From Arthrobacter sp. NtRootA1 (GTDB lineage: Bacteria; Actinomycetota; Actinomycetes; Actinomycetales; Micrococcaceae), in the NCBI RefSeq assembly GCF_019976975.1, contig NZ_AP024630.1:2852001-2916000 (forward strand): 64,000 nt of DNA. The letters are read 5' to 3'. Position numbers and translations under genes: made by a program. Numbering within the stretch: position 1 is the stretch's first letter; each line of letters opens with the position of its first letter. Below the pieces are notes generated by a model that worked only from the letters and a program-made list of their open reading frames with translations, was not told the origin of the DNA and made no database searches. Below are positions 43,487-53,407 of this stretch, piece after piece.

Positions 43487-45613
43487 GTGCCACATTTGGA
43501 AGAGCAAGAACTGTCATGGACCGATCTGGACCGGAAGGCTGTTGACACCGTTCGTGTGTTGGCTGCTGACGCTGTGGAGAAGGTTGGAAATGGTCACCCC
43601 GGCACGGCTATGAGCTTGGCGCCGGCAGCGTACCTGCTGTTCCAGAAGCTGATGCGCCATGACCCGAAGAACCCTGATTGGATTGGGCGTGACCGGTTCG
43701 TCCTGTCCCCCGGTCACACGTCACTGACTCTTTACATCCAGCTGTTCCTCTCCGGTTATGGACTGGAATTGAAGGACCTTGAGGCACTGCGTACCTGGGG
43801 TTCGCTGACCCCTGGCCACCCCGAGTACAAGCACACCGCTGGTGTGGAGATCACTACCGGCCCGTTGGGCCAGGGCTTGGCTTCGGCTGTTGGTTTCGCT
43901 TACTCCCAGCGCCGCCAGCGTGGATTGTTCGACGCCGATGCTCCCGCCGGTGAATCACCGTTTGACCACACGATCTGGGTTATCGCTTCCGACGGCGACC
44001 TGCAGGAAGGCGTGACGTCCGAGGCGTCCTCGCTGGCCGGCCATCAGGAACTGGGCAACCTCGTGGTGATCTACGACGAGAACCACATTTCCATTGAAGA
44101 TGACACCGACATCGCGTTCACCGAAGATGTCCTGAAGCGCTACGAAGCTTATGGATGGCACACCCAGCGTGTGGACTGGACCAAGACCGGGGAGTACGTC
44201 GAGGACGTCCAGGAACTCTACGCAGCATTGCTGGCCGCGAAGGCTGAGACGAACAAACCGTCCATCATTTCGCTGCGGACCATCATCGGCTACCCGGCCC
44301 CGAAGAAGCAGAACACGGGCAAGATCCACGGCTCGGCCTTGGGTGCCGAGGAAGTCGCAGCACTGAAGACCGTGCTCGGTTTCGATCCTGCAAAGTCCTT
44401 CGATGTTGACGAAGAGGTCCTGGCACACGCCCGCAAGGTCCTGGACCGTGGCGCCGAGTCCCGCGCTGCCTGGCAGTCCTCGTTCGAGTCCTGGCAGTCA
44501 GCCAACCCGGACGCTGCTGCCCTGTTGGAGCGCGTTGAGGCCAAGAAGCTTCCCGTGGGCATCGACGCGGCACTGCCGGTGTTCGAAGCCGGCAAGGATG
44601 TTTCCACCCGTGCAGCATCGGGCAAGGTCCTGAACGCCATCGGCCCGGTCCTTCCCGAGCTGTGGGGCGGTTCCGCCGACCTCGCCGAGTCCAACAACAC
44701 CACGATTGAAGGCTCGCCCTCGTTCATTCCCACCTCGCGCTCCACCGACGCGTGGAAGGGCAATCCGTACGGACGGGTCCTGCACTTCGGTATCCGAGAG
44801 CACGCGGCTGCCTCGATCGTGAACGGCATCTCCCTGCACGGACGCACCCGTGCGTTCTCGGGCACGTTCCTGATCTTCTCGGATTACCAGCGCCCGGCCA
44901 TCCGCCTCGGCGCGTTGATGGGTGTGCCGTCCCTGTACGTGTGGACGCACGACTCCATCGGCCTGGGCGAAGACGGTCCCACCCACCAGCCCGTGGAGCA
45001 ACTCGCTTCGCTGCGTGCCATCCCGGGCCTGGACGTCGTCCGCCCCGGTGACGCGAACGAGGTCTCGGCAGCGTGGAAGACGATGCTGGAGAACCACGAG
45101 AACCCGGCCGGTATTGTCCTGACCCGCCAGAACATCCCCACCTACGCCCGCGGCGAAGGCACCGCAGAAGGTGACACCTTCGGTTCCACCGCTGGTGTGG
45201 CCAAAGGCGGTTACGTCCTGGCTGAGGCTTCCAAGGACGGCGAAACCGTTGACGCGCAGGTCATCCTGATCGGCACGGGCTCCGAGGTCCAGCTCGCCGT
45301 CGCGGCCCGCGAAGCGCTCCAGGCTGAAGGCATCGCCACCCGCGTTGTTTCCATGCCGTGCGTGGAATGGTTCAACAAGCAGGACGAGGCCTACCGTGAG
45401 TCCGTGCTCCCCGCCGAGGTGAAGGCACGCGTTTCCGTCGAAGCCGGCCTCGCCCTGGGATGGCGCGAATTCGTCGGTGACGCCGGACGTTCGGTCTCAC
45501 TTGAGCACTTCGGCGCTTCGGCAGACTACAAGCGGTTGTTCCAGGAATTCGGCATCACTGCCGAAGCCGTCGCCGCCGCTGCAAAAGACTCCCTCGCAGG
45601 CCTGAGCGCCTGA
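43487..45613 (+). CDS. tkt: Transketolase
   Basis: About 708 residues from the GTG at 43487; the frame is open upstream to 43427. ThDP-binding motif [26 protein letters not shown] region at about residues 165-190, substrate residues in [13 protein letters not shown] and [11 protein letters not shown], and the pyrimidine domain with [15 protein letters not shown] and [10 protein letters not shown]. It moves C2 units between pentose-phosphate sugars. It is the first gene of the tkt-tal-pgi-zwf-opcA-pgl operon. Confidence 0.95.
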   Translation: MPHLEEQELSWTDLDRKAVDTVRVLAADAVEKVGNGHPGTAMSLAPAAYLLFQKLMRHDPKNPDWIGRDRFVLSPGHTSLTLYIQLFLSGYGLELKDLEALRTWGSLTPGHPEYKHTAGVEITTGPLGQGLASAVGFAYSQRRQRGLFDADAPAGESPFDHTIWVIASDGDLQEGVTSEASSLAGHQELGNLVVIYDENHISIEDDTDIAFTEDVLKRYEAYGWHTQRVDWTKTGEYVEDVQELYAALLAAKAETNKPSIISLRTIIGYPAPKKQNTGKIHGSALGAEEVAALKTVLGFDPAKSFDVDEEVLAHARKVLDRGAESRAAWQSSFESWQSANPDAAALLERVEAKKLPVGIDAALPVFEAGKDVSTRAASGKVLNAIGPVLPELWGGSADLAESNNTTIEGSPSFIPTSRSTDAWKGNPYGRVLHFGIREHAAASIVNGISLHGRTRAFSGTFLIFSDYQRPAIRLGALMGVPSLYVWTHDSIGLGEDGPTHQPVEQLASLRAIPGLDVVRPGDANEVSAAWKTMLENHENPAGIVLTRQNIPTYARGEGTAEGDTFGSTAGVAKGGYVLAEASKDGETVDAQVILIGTGSEVQLAVAAREALQAEGIATRVVSMPCVEWFNKQDEAYRESVLPAEVKARVSVEAGLALGWREFVGDAGRSVSLEHFGASADYKRLFQEFGITAEAVAAAAKDSLAGLSA

Positions 45614-45635
45614 TACCTCTATCAAGGAGAAAACA

Positions 45636-46754
45636 ATGACCAGCACCCCCACGCAGCAACTCTCCGACGCCGGCGTTTCCATCTGGCTCGATGACCTTTC
45701 CCGCAACCGCCTCCAAACGGGTACGTTGCAGAAGCTCATCGACGAAAAGAACGTCGTTGGTGTCACCACCAACCCCTCCATCTTCCACGCCGCCATCACC
45801 ACCGGCACGGACTACGACGCCACCATCGCAGCCAAGGCCGAAGCCGGTGCCAGCGTCGAAGAGACCATCTTCGAGATCACCACCACGGACGTCGCCGACG
45901 CCTGCGACCTCTTCGCACCGATCGCTGCCGCGACCAACGGCGTGGACGGTCGCGTGTCCATCGAGGTGGATCCGCGCCTGGCATGGGACACCCAGGCCAC
46001 GATCGCCGAGGCCAAGCACCTGCACGGCAAGGTCAACAAGGACAACGTCCACATCAAGATCCCGGCAACCCTGGAAGGCCTGGAAGCCATCACGGCAACC
46101 CTGGCCGAAGGCATCAGCGTCAACGTGACCCTGATCTTCTCCCTGGAGCGCTACCGCGCCGTCATCAACGCCTTCCAGTCCGGCCTGGAACAGGCCAAGG
46201 ACAACGGCCATGACCTCTCCAAGATCCACTCCGTGGCATCCTTCTTCGTTTCCCGCGTGGACACCGAGATCGACAAGCGCCTGGATGCCATCGGCACCGA
46301 CGAAGCCAAGGCCCTCAAGGGCAAGGCCGGCGTCGCCAACGCACGCCTGGCCTACCAGGTCTACGAAGAACTGTTCTCCACCGAACGCTGGGCCTTGCTC
46401 GCAGAAGCCGGCGCCCTCCCCCAGCGTCCGCTCTGGGCCTCCACCGGCGTCAAGGACCCGGCCTACCCCGACACCCTGTACGTCACCGAACTCGTCGCCC
46501 CCGGCGTGGTCAACACCATGCCGGAAAAAACCCTCGACGCAACGTTCGACCACGGCGTAGTCACCGGAGACACCATCACCGGCACCTACGCAGAAGCGAA
46601 CCAGACCCTCGACGCACTCGAAGCACTCGGCGTTTCCTACAACGACGTCGTAGCCGTGCTTGAGTCCGAAGGTCTCGAGAAGTTCGTGGCCAGCTGGAAG
46701 GAACTCCTGGCCGACGTAGAAGGCGCCCTCGCCACCGCACGGAAGGCTTCCTAA
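45636..46754 (+). CDS. tal: Transaldolase
   Basis: 372 residues of the longer actinobacterial transaldolase type. Schiff-base lysine in [12 protein letters not shown] (Lys at about 139), substrate-binding [11 protein letters not shown], and GVTTNPSIF near the N-terminus. It transfers dihydroxyacetone from sedoheptulose 7-phosphate to glyceraldehyde 3-phosphate. It lies 22 bp after tkt with AAGGAGAA as ribosome site, and 6 bp before pgi. Confidence 0.95.
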   Translation: MTSTPTQQLSDAGVSIWLDDLSRNRLQTGTLQKLIDEKNVVGVTTNPSIFHAAITTGTDYDATIAAKAEAGASVEETIFEITTTDVADACDLFAPIAAATNGVDGRVSIEVDPRLAWDTQATIAEAKHLHGKVNKDNVHIKIPATLEGLEAITATLAEGISVNVTLIFSLERYRAVINAFQSGLEQAKDNGHDLSKIHSVASFFVSRVDTEIDKRLDAIGTDEAKALKGKAGVANARLAYQVYEELFSTERWALLAEAGALPQRPLWASTGVKDPAYPDTLYVTELVAPGVVNTMPEKTLDATFDHGVVTGDTITGTYAEANQTLDALEALGVSYNDVVAVLESEGLEKFVASWKELLADVEGALATARKAS

Positions 46755-46760
46755 CCAACC

Positions 46761-48392
46761 ATGAGCACAATCAGCTACGACGCCAGCGGTGCCGCGCAGC
46801 AGGCCATCGCCCAGAACATCACCAGCCTGGTAGACGACAAGGTCGCCACGAGGATTTTCGCCAAAGACCACACGCTGTGGGGTCCAGAAGCGGAGTCCGA
46901 GTCGGCCATCCGTCTGGGCTGGGTTGAGGCTGCCGCCGTATCGCAACCTTTGGTGGAGAGCATTCTCGAACTTCGCGATGCTCTCCGCGCCGAGGGCGTC
47001 TCCCGTATTGTCCTCTGTGGCATGGGTGGCTCCTCCTTGGCTCCCGAGGTCATCGCCGGCACCGCCGGCGTCGAGCTGACTGTGCTGGACAGCACAGATC
47101 CTGAGCAGGTCAGCGCTGCTTTGACGGACCGGTTGGCGGCGACTGCAATCGTCGTGTCCTCTAAGTCCGGTTCAACTGTTGAGACCGATTCCCAGCGCAG
47201 GGTTTTCGAGAAAGCGTTCAAGGACGCCGGTATCGATGCCAAGAGTCGAATCATTATCGTGACGGACCCGGGTTCTCCGCTGGACAAGGCATCCCGCGAA
47301 GCCGGCTACCGTGCAGTCTTCAACGCCGACCCGAACGTCGGCGGCCGGTTCTCCGCCCTTACCGCGTTCGGCCTGGTCCCGTGTGGCCTGGCCGGTGTGG
47401 ATATCCAATCTTTCCTGGACGAGGCAGAGGAAGCGGCAGAAATCCTCAATGAGGATTCCGAGGACAACATTGGTCTTGCCTTGGGCATCGCCCTGGGCGG
47501 CACCAATCCTCTGCGCAACAAGATCGTCATAGCCGAGGACGGTTCCGGCATTGTGGGCTTCGCTGATTGGGCCGAGCAGCTCATCGCGGAGTCCACGGGC
47601 AAGCTCGGCACGGGTGTGCTGCCTGTTGTCGCGGGCCCGGATTCCCCCGAGGCTCTTGGCGGCGCTGAGGACGTCCTGGTGGTCCGGCTGGTCAGTGCGG
47701 ACGCCGACGTCGAACTTCGTGAAAACGAAGTCGCCATCGCAGGTGGCCTGGCTTCCCAGATGTTCCTTTGGGAATTCGCGACCGCCGTTGCAGGCCGGCT
47801 CCTGGGCATCAACCCGTTTGACCAGCCCGACGTCGAGGCTGCCAAAGTGGCCGCGCGCGGTCTGCTGGATGCCCGGCCTGAGCCCACTCCGGCCGCGTTC
47901 ACCGACGGCGTCGTGGAAGTTCGCGGCGGCGATTGGCTCGGTAGTGCTTCCACGGCAGCCGAGGCCGTGCAGGCACTTCTGGCCCAGCTCGGCTCTGACG
48001 GTTACCTGAGCGTCCAAGCTTACCTGGACCGCATCTCCCATGCACCCCTTGAAGGCATCCGTGACGAACTCGCCGCTGTTTCCGGCCGTCCGGTGACGTT
48101 CGGCTGGGGCCCTCGGTTCCTGCATTCCACGGGACAGTTCCACAAGGGCGGCCCGGCTATTGGTGTGTTCCTTCAGATCACCGCAGCATCGTCTTTGGAC
48201 CTGGAAATTCCTGACCGCCCCTTCACGTTCGGGGAGCTCATTGCTGCACAGGCCTCGGGCGATGCCCAGGTCCTGGAAGGCCATGGCCGTCCCGTGTTGC
48301 GCCTGCACCTCACCGAACGTGCTGCCGGCGTAGCCCAGCTCAAGGAAGTCGTCGCTGCACTGGCCGGCCAGGCCAGCGCGCTCGAAAGCTAA
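46761..48392 (+). CDS. pgi: Glucose-6-phosphate isomerase
   Basis: 543 residues of the divergent Pgi branch that stands beside or fused to transaldolase in actinobacteria and cyanobacteria. Double SIS-type fold: CGMGGSSLAPEVI, VSSKSGSTVETDSQ (phosphate site), DPNVGGRFSALTAFGL with the catalytic Arg/Glu region, and HSTGQFHKGGP near the C-terminus. It interconverts glucose 6- and fructose 6-phosphate, tying glycolysis to zwf, 15 bp downstream. Confidence 0.92.
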   Translation: MSTISYDASGAAQQAIAQNITSLVDDKVATRIFAKDHTLWGPEAESESAIRLGWVEAAAVSQPLVESILELRDALRAEGVSRIVLCGMGGSSLAPEVIAGTAGVELTVLDSTDPEQVSAALTDRLAATAIVVSSKSGSTVETDSQRRVFEKAFKDAGIDAKSRIIIVTDPGSPLDKASREAGYRAVFNADPNVGGRFSALTAFGLVPCGLAGVDIQSFLDEAEEAAEILNEDSEDNIGLALGIALGGTNPLRNKIVIAEDGSGIVGFADWAEQLIAESTGKLGTGVLPVVAGPDSPEALGGAEDVLVVRLVSADADVELRENEVAIAGGLASQMFLWEFATAVAGRLLGINPFDQPDVEAAKVAARGLLDARPEPTPAAFTDGVVEVRGGDWLGSASTAAEAVQALLAQLGSDGYLSVQAYLDRISHAPLEGIRDELAAVSGRPVTFGWGPRFLHSTGQFHKGGPAIGVFLQITAASSLDLEIPDRPFTFGELIAAQASGDAQVLEGHGRPVLRLHLTERAAGVAQLKEVVAALAGQASALES

Positions 48393-48407
48393 GGCACAAA
48401 ACCAAAC

Positions 48408-49964
48408 ATGCCAGAAACTGAAAACGGCAGGAAGAACGCCGGCCTGCGGAACCCCTTGCGGGATCCGCGGGACCGGCGCCTGAACCGCATCGCCGGGCCG
48501 TCCTCGTTGGTGTTCTTCGGAGTCACCGGCGACCTCGCCCGTAAGAAACTCATGCCGGCCGTCTATGACCTTGCCAACCGCGGCCTGCTTCCGCCCAGCT
48601 TTGCCCTGGTGGGATTCGGACGCCGTGAGTGGGACAACGCAGACTTCGCGGCGGAGGTGAAAGAGAACGTCAAGGCCCATGCGAGGACCAAGTTTGATGA
48701 GGCCGTCTGGGAACAGTTGGCTTCGGGTATTCGCTTTGTCCAGGGCGAGTTCGACGACGACGACGCCTTTGAGCGCCTCGGTGACGTCCTGGAGGAACTG
48801 GACGAGACCCGTGGCACGCGTGGCAACCACGGGTTCTACCTCTCTATCCCGCCCAAGGCGTTCGAGCAGGTCTGTCGCCAGCTGTCCAAGCATGGCCTGG
48901 CCCAGGCGAAGCCCGGGCAATGGCGCCGGGTGGTCATCGAAAAGCCGTTCGGTCACGACCTCGAGTCAGCCCGTCAGCTCAACGACATCGTCGAGTCAGT
49001 GTTCCCGCCGGATGCCGTGTTCCGGATTGACCATTACCTGGGCAAGGAAACGGTCCAGAACATCCTGGCCCTGCGCTTTGCAAACCAGCTGTTCGAACCT
49101 CTCTGGAATGCCAACTACGTTGACCACGTCCAGATCACCATGGCCGAGGACATCGGTACTGGCGGCCGTGCCGGCTATTACGACGGCGTCGGCGCGGCCC
49201 GTGACGTGATCCAGAACCACCTGTTGCAGCTCCTGGCCTTGACGGCAATGGAAGAGCCTATTTCCTTCAACGCCGATGACCTGCGTGCCGAGAAGGAAAA
49301 GGTCCTCGCGGCCGTCAAGCTGCCCGATGATTTGTCCACGCATTCCGCCCGGGGACAATTTACCGGTGGTTGGCAGGGCGGCGAGGAGGTACTCGGTTAC
49401 CTGGACGAGGACGGCATTCCTGCTGATTCCAAGACCGAAACCTATGCCGCGATCCGTGTGGACATTAACACCCGCCGCTGGGCCGGGGTTCCGTTCTATC
49501 TGCGTGCCGGAAAGCGCCTGGGCCGCCGCGTGACCGAAATCGCGGTTGTCTTCAAGCGTGCACCCAACCTGCTGTTCCGCGATCACAACGATGACGACTT
49601 CGGTCAGAACGCCGTAGTTATTCGTGTCCAGCCTGACGAGGGCGCCACGATCCGTTTCGGTTCCAAGGTGCCGGGCACGCAAATGGAGGTCCGCGACGTC
49701 ACGATGGACTTCGGCTACGGCCACTCGTTTACCGAATCCAGCCCCGAAGCCTACGAACGGCTCATCCTGGACGTACTCCTGGGCGAACCGCCGCTCTTCC
49801 CGCGCCACCAGGAAGTTGAGCTGTCCTGGAAGATCCTGGACCCGTTCGAAGAGTACTGGGCGGGCCTGGAAGAACAACCGCAACCGTACGCACCCGGTAG
49901 CTGGGGACCGGCTTCGGCCGATGAACTCCTTGCCCGTGATGGACGAACCTGGAGAAGGCCATGA
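48408..49964 (+). CDS. zwf: Glucose-6-phosphate 1-dehydrogenase
   Basis: 518 residues. NADP site GVTGDLARKKLMPAVY, active-site RIDHYLGKE with catalytic His, and EKPFGHD. It makes 6-phosphogluconolactone and NADPH, the entry to the oxidative pentose-phosphate path. The N-terminus is about 25 residues longer than in E. coli. It overlaps opcA by 4 bp; OpcA is needed for its activity in actinobacteria and cyanobacteria. Confidence 0.95.
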   Translation: MPETENGRKNAGLRNPLRDPRDRRLNRIAGPSSLVFFGVTGDLARKKLMPAVYDLANRGLLPPSFALVGFGRREWDNADFAAEVKENVKAHARTKFDEAVWEQLASGIRFVQGEFDDDDAFERLGDVLEELDETRGTRGNHGFYLSIPPKAFEQVCRQLSKHGLAQAKPGQWRRVVIEKPFGHDLESARQLNDIVESVFPPDAVFRIDHYLGKETVQNILALRFANQLFEPLWNANYVDHVQITMAEDIGTGGRAGYYDGVGAARDVIQNHLLQLLALTAMEEPISFNADDLRAEKEKVLAAVKLPDDLSTHSARGQFTGGWQGGEEVLGYLDEDGIPADSKTETYAAIRVDINTRRWAGVPFYLRAGKRLGRRVTEIAVVFKRAPNLLFRDHNDDDFGQNAVVIRVQPDEGATIRFGSKVPGTQMEVRDVTMDFGYGHSFTESSPEAYERLILDVLLGEPPLFPRHQEVELSWKILDPFEEYWAGLEEQPQPYAPGSWGPASADELLARDGRTWRRP

Positions 49965-50902
49965 TCGTAGATCTTCCCGACACAACCACCTCCAAGATCT
50001 CCAAGAAGATCATGTCGCTGCGGGAACAGGGCGGCGTGATCGCCCTGGGCCGGGTGCTGACCTTGGTGGTTGTCACGAAGTCCGGGCAGGAAGAAGACGC
50101 CATCGAGGCGGCCAACGAGGCCAGCCGCGAACACCCCTGCCGCATCATCGTGCTTGCCGATGCCGGGGCAGAAGCACCGGACCGCCTCGACGCGCAGATC
50201 CGCGTTGGCGGCGACGCCGGTGCTTCCGAAGTCATCGTGCTCCGGGGGTTCGGACACATGGCCCACGAAAGCGAGTCCCTGGTATCAGGCCTCCTGCTTC
50301 CGGACGCACCGATTGTGGCCTGGTGGCCCCACGGCGCACCGGAAAGCGCCTGCGAGACGTCCATCGGGCGTATTGCGCACCGTCGCATCACGGACTCCGC
50401 GAACGAGCCCGACCCCGCCCTGGCACTGGAGAACATTCGCCGGACTTACAAGGCAGGCGACACGGATCTCGCATGGACCCGTCTGACGAACTGGCGCATG
50501 CAGCTTGCTGCCGTGTTCGACCAGGTGGACGGGGACCCCGTCTCGGCCGTAGCGGTGGAAGGTGCTTCGGACTCTCCCAGCACTCTGCTCCTGGCAGCCT
50601 GGTTGAGCCTTGCCCTGCAAGCGCCTGTGACGATCGTTGCCGATCCGGCTGGTACCGGAATCCGCCGCGTCCGCATGACGCGTGCCAGCGGTGACGTCCA
50701 GCTTTTCCGCCCGGGATTGTCCGTGGCCGAGCTAACGCAGCCGGGTCAGCCTGCACAGCGCATCACCCTCCCCCGACGCAGCCTGAAGGATTGCCTCGCC
50801 GAAGAACTCCGTCGGCTGGACCCCGACGAAGTCTTCGGAGAAGTGATTACGATGGGACTGCCATTAACCAGTCAGAGGAGAGTCCAGACCAGTGCACGCT
50901 GA
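49961..50902 (+). CDS. opcA: Glucose-6-phosphate dehydrogenase assembly protein OpcA
   Basis: 313 residues of the OpcA family: TTSKISKKIMSLREQGG at the start, WWPHGAPE with the following IGRIAHRRITDS, and the C-terminal SLKDCLAEELRRLDPDE. It promotes assembly or activation of the Zwf tetramer. Overlaps zwf by 4 bp and pgl by 11 bp, so the three proteins are made together. Confidence 0.94.
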   Translation: MIVDLPDTTTSKISKKIMSLREQGGVIALGRVLTLVVVTKSGQEEDAIEAANEASREHPCRIIVLADAGAEAPDRLDAQIRVGGDAGASEVIVLRGFGHMAHESESLVSGLLLPDAPIVAWWPHGAPESACETSIGRIAHRRITDSANEPDPALALENIRRTYKAGDTDLAWTRLTNWRMQLAAVFDQVDGDPVSAVAVEGASDSPSTLLLAAWLSLALQAPVTIVADPAGTGIRRVRMTRASGDVQLFRPGLSVAELTQPGQPAQRITLPRRSLKDCLAEELRRLDPDEVFGEVITMGLPLTSQRRVQTSAR

Positions 50903-51710
50903 TCCCAGAGTAAGTATCCACCCCGATTCCAAGGTGCTCATGGCGGCTATTGCGGCGCGCCTTATCACCAAGCTTGTGGATGTCCAGGACAAGCACGGTG
51001 AGGCCACGGTGGTCCTGACCGGAGGAACTGTCGGGATCGGTACCCTGAAGGCGGTGGCGGATTCTGCCGCGGCACCAGCTGTCGACTGGTCAAAGGTGAA
51101 TTTCTGGTGGGGGGATGAGCGTTTTGTTGCAGCAGACAACGATGACCGCAACACCCGCCAGGCACACCAGGCTTTGCTCGCCCACCTGCCGGTTGACCCT
51201 GCCCGGGTCCATGAGCCCGGTTCTTCGGACGAATTCGCATCGGCTGATGATGCTGCGGCTGACTATGCCGACAGGCTGAAGGCAGCAGCTGAGGCAGAGC
51301 ATGCAGCTGACATGTCCGATACCCGTCCGGAGGAGCCCGGCGTCCTTCCGCGTTTCGACGTACTCCTGCTCGGTGTAGGTCCTGACGCGCACGTCGCTTC
51401 CCTCTTCCCGGAACAGGCCGCCATCAGGGAGAAGAACCGTACAGTGGTGGGTGTTGAAAACTCGCCCAAGCCGCCGCCGTCGCGCATCTCCTTGACTTTG
51501 CCTGCCATCAACACGGCGCAGGAAATCTGGATGGTGGTAGCGGGCGAAGACAAGGCCGGCGCTGTGGGCCTTGCCTTGGCAGGGGCCAACCCTGTTCAGG
51601 TTCCCGCAGCAGGCCCGGTTGGGCGTTCAAGGACCCTTTGGCTCATCGACGAGAACGCGGCGTCACGTGTCCCCCAGCAGTTGGTCCGGAAGGACCCCGC
51701 GGGCGCGTAA
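50892..51710 (+). CDS. pgl: 6-phosphogluconolactonase
   Basis: 272 residues from the GTG at 50892. DevB-type signatures: VVLTGGTVGIGTLKAV, NFWWGDERFV, and LLGVGPDAHVASLFPE. It hydrolyses 6-phosphogluconolactone. A roughly 25-residue insertion after DYADRLKAAAEAEHA is of a kind seen in related actinobacteria. The last 48 bp overlap the 3' end of rbpA on the other strand. No gnd follows in the window. Confidence 0.94.
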   Translation: MHADPRVSIHPDSKVLMAAIAARLITKLVDVQDKHGEATVVLTGGTVGIGTLKAVADSAAAPAVDWSKVNFWWGDERFVAADNDDRNTRQAHQALLAHLPVDPARVHEPGSSDEFASADDAAADYADRLKAAAEAEHAADMSDTRPEEPGVLPRFDVLLLGVGPDAHVASLFPEQAAIREKNRTVVGVENSPKPPPSRISLTLPAINTAQEIWMVVAGEDKAGAVGLALAGANPVQVPAAGPVGRSRTLWLIDENAASRVPQQLVRKDPAGA

Positions 51711-52058
51711 CCGCTCCAACGCTCCGGCCAGGACGATTTCGGCGTCCTGGCTGGAGCGTCTTTCTTTAACGTAATCCAAGTGCGACTTGAAGAGGTCATC
51801 TTCCGGCCGGGTTTCCGTAACCTGGCCTGGGTCTCTCGATGCAAGGAGGCCGCACTTGGGACAGTCCCAGTTCTTGGGTATTTGTTCGTCCGGCAGCTTA
51901 AGGAAAACAAGCCGCGTCTCGTGTCCCTTGGCGCACCAATACGGGACACGAATACGCGGCAGTTGTTCTCCATCGCCGTGGTCGCTTTGATGTCGAGGAG
52001 CAGTTCCGAGTGCTACACCAACGCGGGTGCCCCGGTAACCAGGCGTGCCATGAACCAT
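51663..52058 (-). CDS. rbpA: RNA polymerase-binding protein RbpA
   Basis: 131 residues from the ATG at 52058, eight bases after AGGGG; the frame to 52094 is not needed. RbpA features: the GYRGTRVGV N-terminal tail, a zinc-ribbon-type core (YWCAKGHETR and CPKCG), the basic linker, and the sigma-interaction helix region (VLAGALERLRARGVL). It stabilises open complexes with the primary sigma factor, and is restricted to actinobacteria. Its 3' end overlaps pgl by 48 bp tail to tail. Confidence 0.94.
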   Translation of the reverse strand: MVHGTPGYRGTRVGVALGTAPRHQSDHGDGEQLPRIRVPYWCAKGHETRLVFLKLPDEQIPKNWDCPKCGLLASRDPGQVTETRPEDDLFKSHLDYVKERRSSQDAEIVLAGALERLRARGVLPDQLLGDT

Positions 52059-52185
52059 TTTCGAACCCCTAGCGACTCGGTGGTTGGCCGTCACGGCCCG
52101 TAGGCCTTACGGCCAACAGGCCCAGTCTAATGCGAGGGGTACGACGGCGGCACTGGTGTTTGGTGCCGAATGGTTCCGAAATTCT

Positions 52186-52213
52186 GGGAAGGCTCCCTTG
52201 CAGGAGCCTTCCC
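52186..52213 (-). terminator. Terminator of the gap-pgk-tpiA-secG transcript
   Basis: A perfect 11-bp stem, GGGAAGGCTCC with GGAGCCTTCCC, on a 6-base loop 10 bp below the secG stop. It separates the operon from the rbpA promoter region. Confidence 0.8.
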
Positions 52214-52223
52214 GCGCGAACTA

Positions 52224-52481
52224 TTAGGAATCGCCACCTGAGGTGAAGCGCATGATCAGGCCCAGGCCGATGATGACGACTCCCCACGTCACGCCAAGAA
52301 TGATGGTGAAGCGGTTCAGGTTCCGCTCAGCGACGCCGGAAGAGCTCAATCCGGAGCTCATTCCTCCACCGAACATGTCGGACAAACCGCCTCCACGTCC
52401 TTTGTGGAGAAGAATGAGCAGCGTCAGCAGAAGGCTGGTTACGCCCAGCAGGATCTGCAGGATGACATGAAGAACGTCCAC
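52224..52481 (-). CDS. secG: Preprotein translocase subunit SecG
   Basis: 85 residues with two membrane helices (about 4-22 and 57-77). Between them is the SecG loop KGRGGGLSDMFGGGMSSGLSSSG, rich in Gly and Ser with the conserved LSDMFGG. It stimulates SecYEG translocation. Placement behind tpiA is usual in actinobacteria. Confidence 0.94.
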   Translation of the reverse strand: MDVLHVILQILLGVTSLLLTLLILLHKGRGGGLSDMFGGGMSSGLSSSGVAERNLNRFTIILGVTWGVVIIGLGLIMRFTSGGDS

Positions 52482-52517
52482 GACGGCCTTTCGAAGAAGC
52501 GGAAAACGGGAGCCGGA

Positions 52518-53333
52518 CTAGTCCGTGACGAGGTGGCTCTCGAACCTGACAATGTTAGCAAACTCAGCTGGGTCCAAACTGGCGCCACCCACAAGCAGGC
52601 CATCAACGTCGTTTTCTGCCATGATGGCGGCAGCGTTGTTGGCCTTGACCGAGCCACCGTACAGAAGGCGCGTCTTTTCAGCCACGCCCTCGTCGAAGAG
52701 CTTGGCAAGTTCGGCGCGGATGGCAGCACACATTTCCTGTGCATCGTCCGGACCTGCAACTTCACCGGTTCCGATAGCCCACACGGGCTCATAGGCGACA
52801 ACGAGCTCAGCGGCCTGTTCCGGAGTGAGGCCTTCGACACCGGCGCGCAACTGGGCCAGCGTGTGCTCCACGTGCGTGCCTGCCTGACGAATTTCGAGGC
52901 CCTCACCCACGCAAAGGACCGGTGTGACACCGTGGCGGAACGCGGCTTTGACCTTTGCATTCAGGACATCGTCGGACTCGTTGTGAATGGTCCGGCGTTC
53001 ACTGTGCCCTACCAAAACGTATGCGCAGCCCAGCTTGCTCAGGAACTGGCCGGAGATGTCACCGGTATAGGCGCCAGAGTCGAACTGGGACAGGTCCTGG
53101 CCGCCGTAAACAACGTCGAGTTCGTCGCCCTGTACGAGCGTCTGCACCCCGCGGAGATCGGTAAACGGCGGAAAGACGGCAACCTCTACGCGGTTGTAAT
53201 CGTGCTTTGCGTCCGAGAGGGTCCAGACGAGCTTCTGTAGCAAAGTGATGCCCTGGACGTGGTCCATGTTCATCTTCCAGTTGCCTGCGATGAAGGGCTT
53301 TCGGACAAAGTTGCCGTTGGCAGAGGTAGTCAC
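52518..53333 (-). CDS. tpiA: Triosephosphate isomerase
   Basis: 271 residues. Lys in IAGNWKMN, catalytic His in [10 protein letters not shown] and Glu in [11 protein letters not shown]. It interconverts dihydroxyacetone phosphate and glyceraldehyde 3-phosphate. It lies 74 bp after pgk, the gap holding a long hairpin, and 36 bp before secG. Confidence 0.95.
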   Translation of the reverse strand: MTTSANGNFVRKPFIAGNWKMNMDHVQGITLLQKLVWTLSDAKHDYNRVEVAVFPPFTDLRGVQTLVQGDELDVVYGGQDLSQFDSGAYTGDISGQFLSKLGCAYVLVGHSERRTIHNESDDVLNAKVKAAFRHGVTPVLCVGEGLEIRQAGTHVEHTLAQLRAGVEGLTPEQAAELVVAYEPVWAIGTGEVAGPDDAQEMCAAIRAELAKLFDEGVAEKTRLLYGGSVKANNAAAIMAENDVDGLLVGGASLDPAEFANIVRFESHLVTD

Positions 53334-53366
53334 ATGAACTCCAAGAATGCGTTGATAAATGGAACA

Positions 53367-53396
53367 GCCGGCAGGACGCGTGGGCGTCCTGCCGGC
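53367..53396 (-). promoter_or_regulatory. Intercistronic hairpin between pgk and tpiA
   Basis: A perfect 13-bp stem, GCCGGCAGGACGC with its complement, on a 4-base loop, midway between pgk and tpiA. As both genes continue on one strand, it may be a partial terminator or an mRNA-stability element that sets a ratio. Confidence 0.6.
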
Positions 53397-53407
53397 CGGA
53401 TTGCTGT

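Noticed and set aside
47172..48956. 594-codon minus-strand frame opposite pgi and zwf
   Set aside because: Antisense shadow; sense strand holds conserved pgi and zwf motifs throughout.
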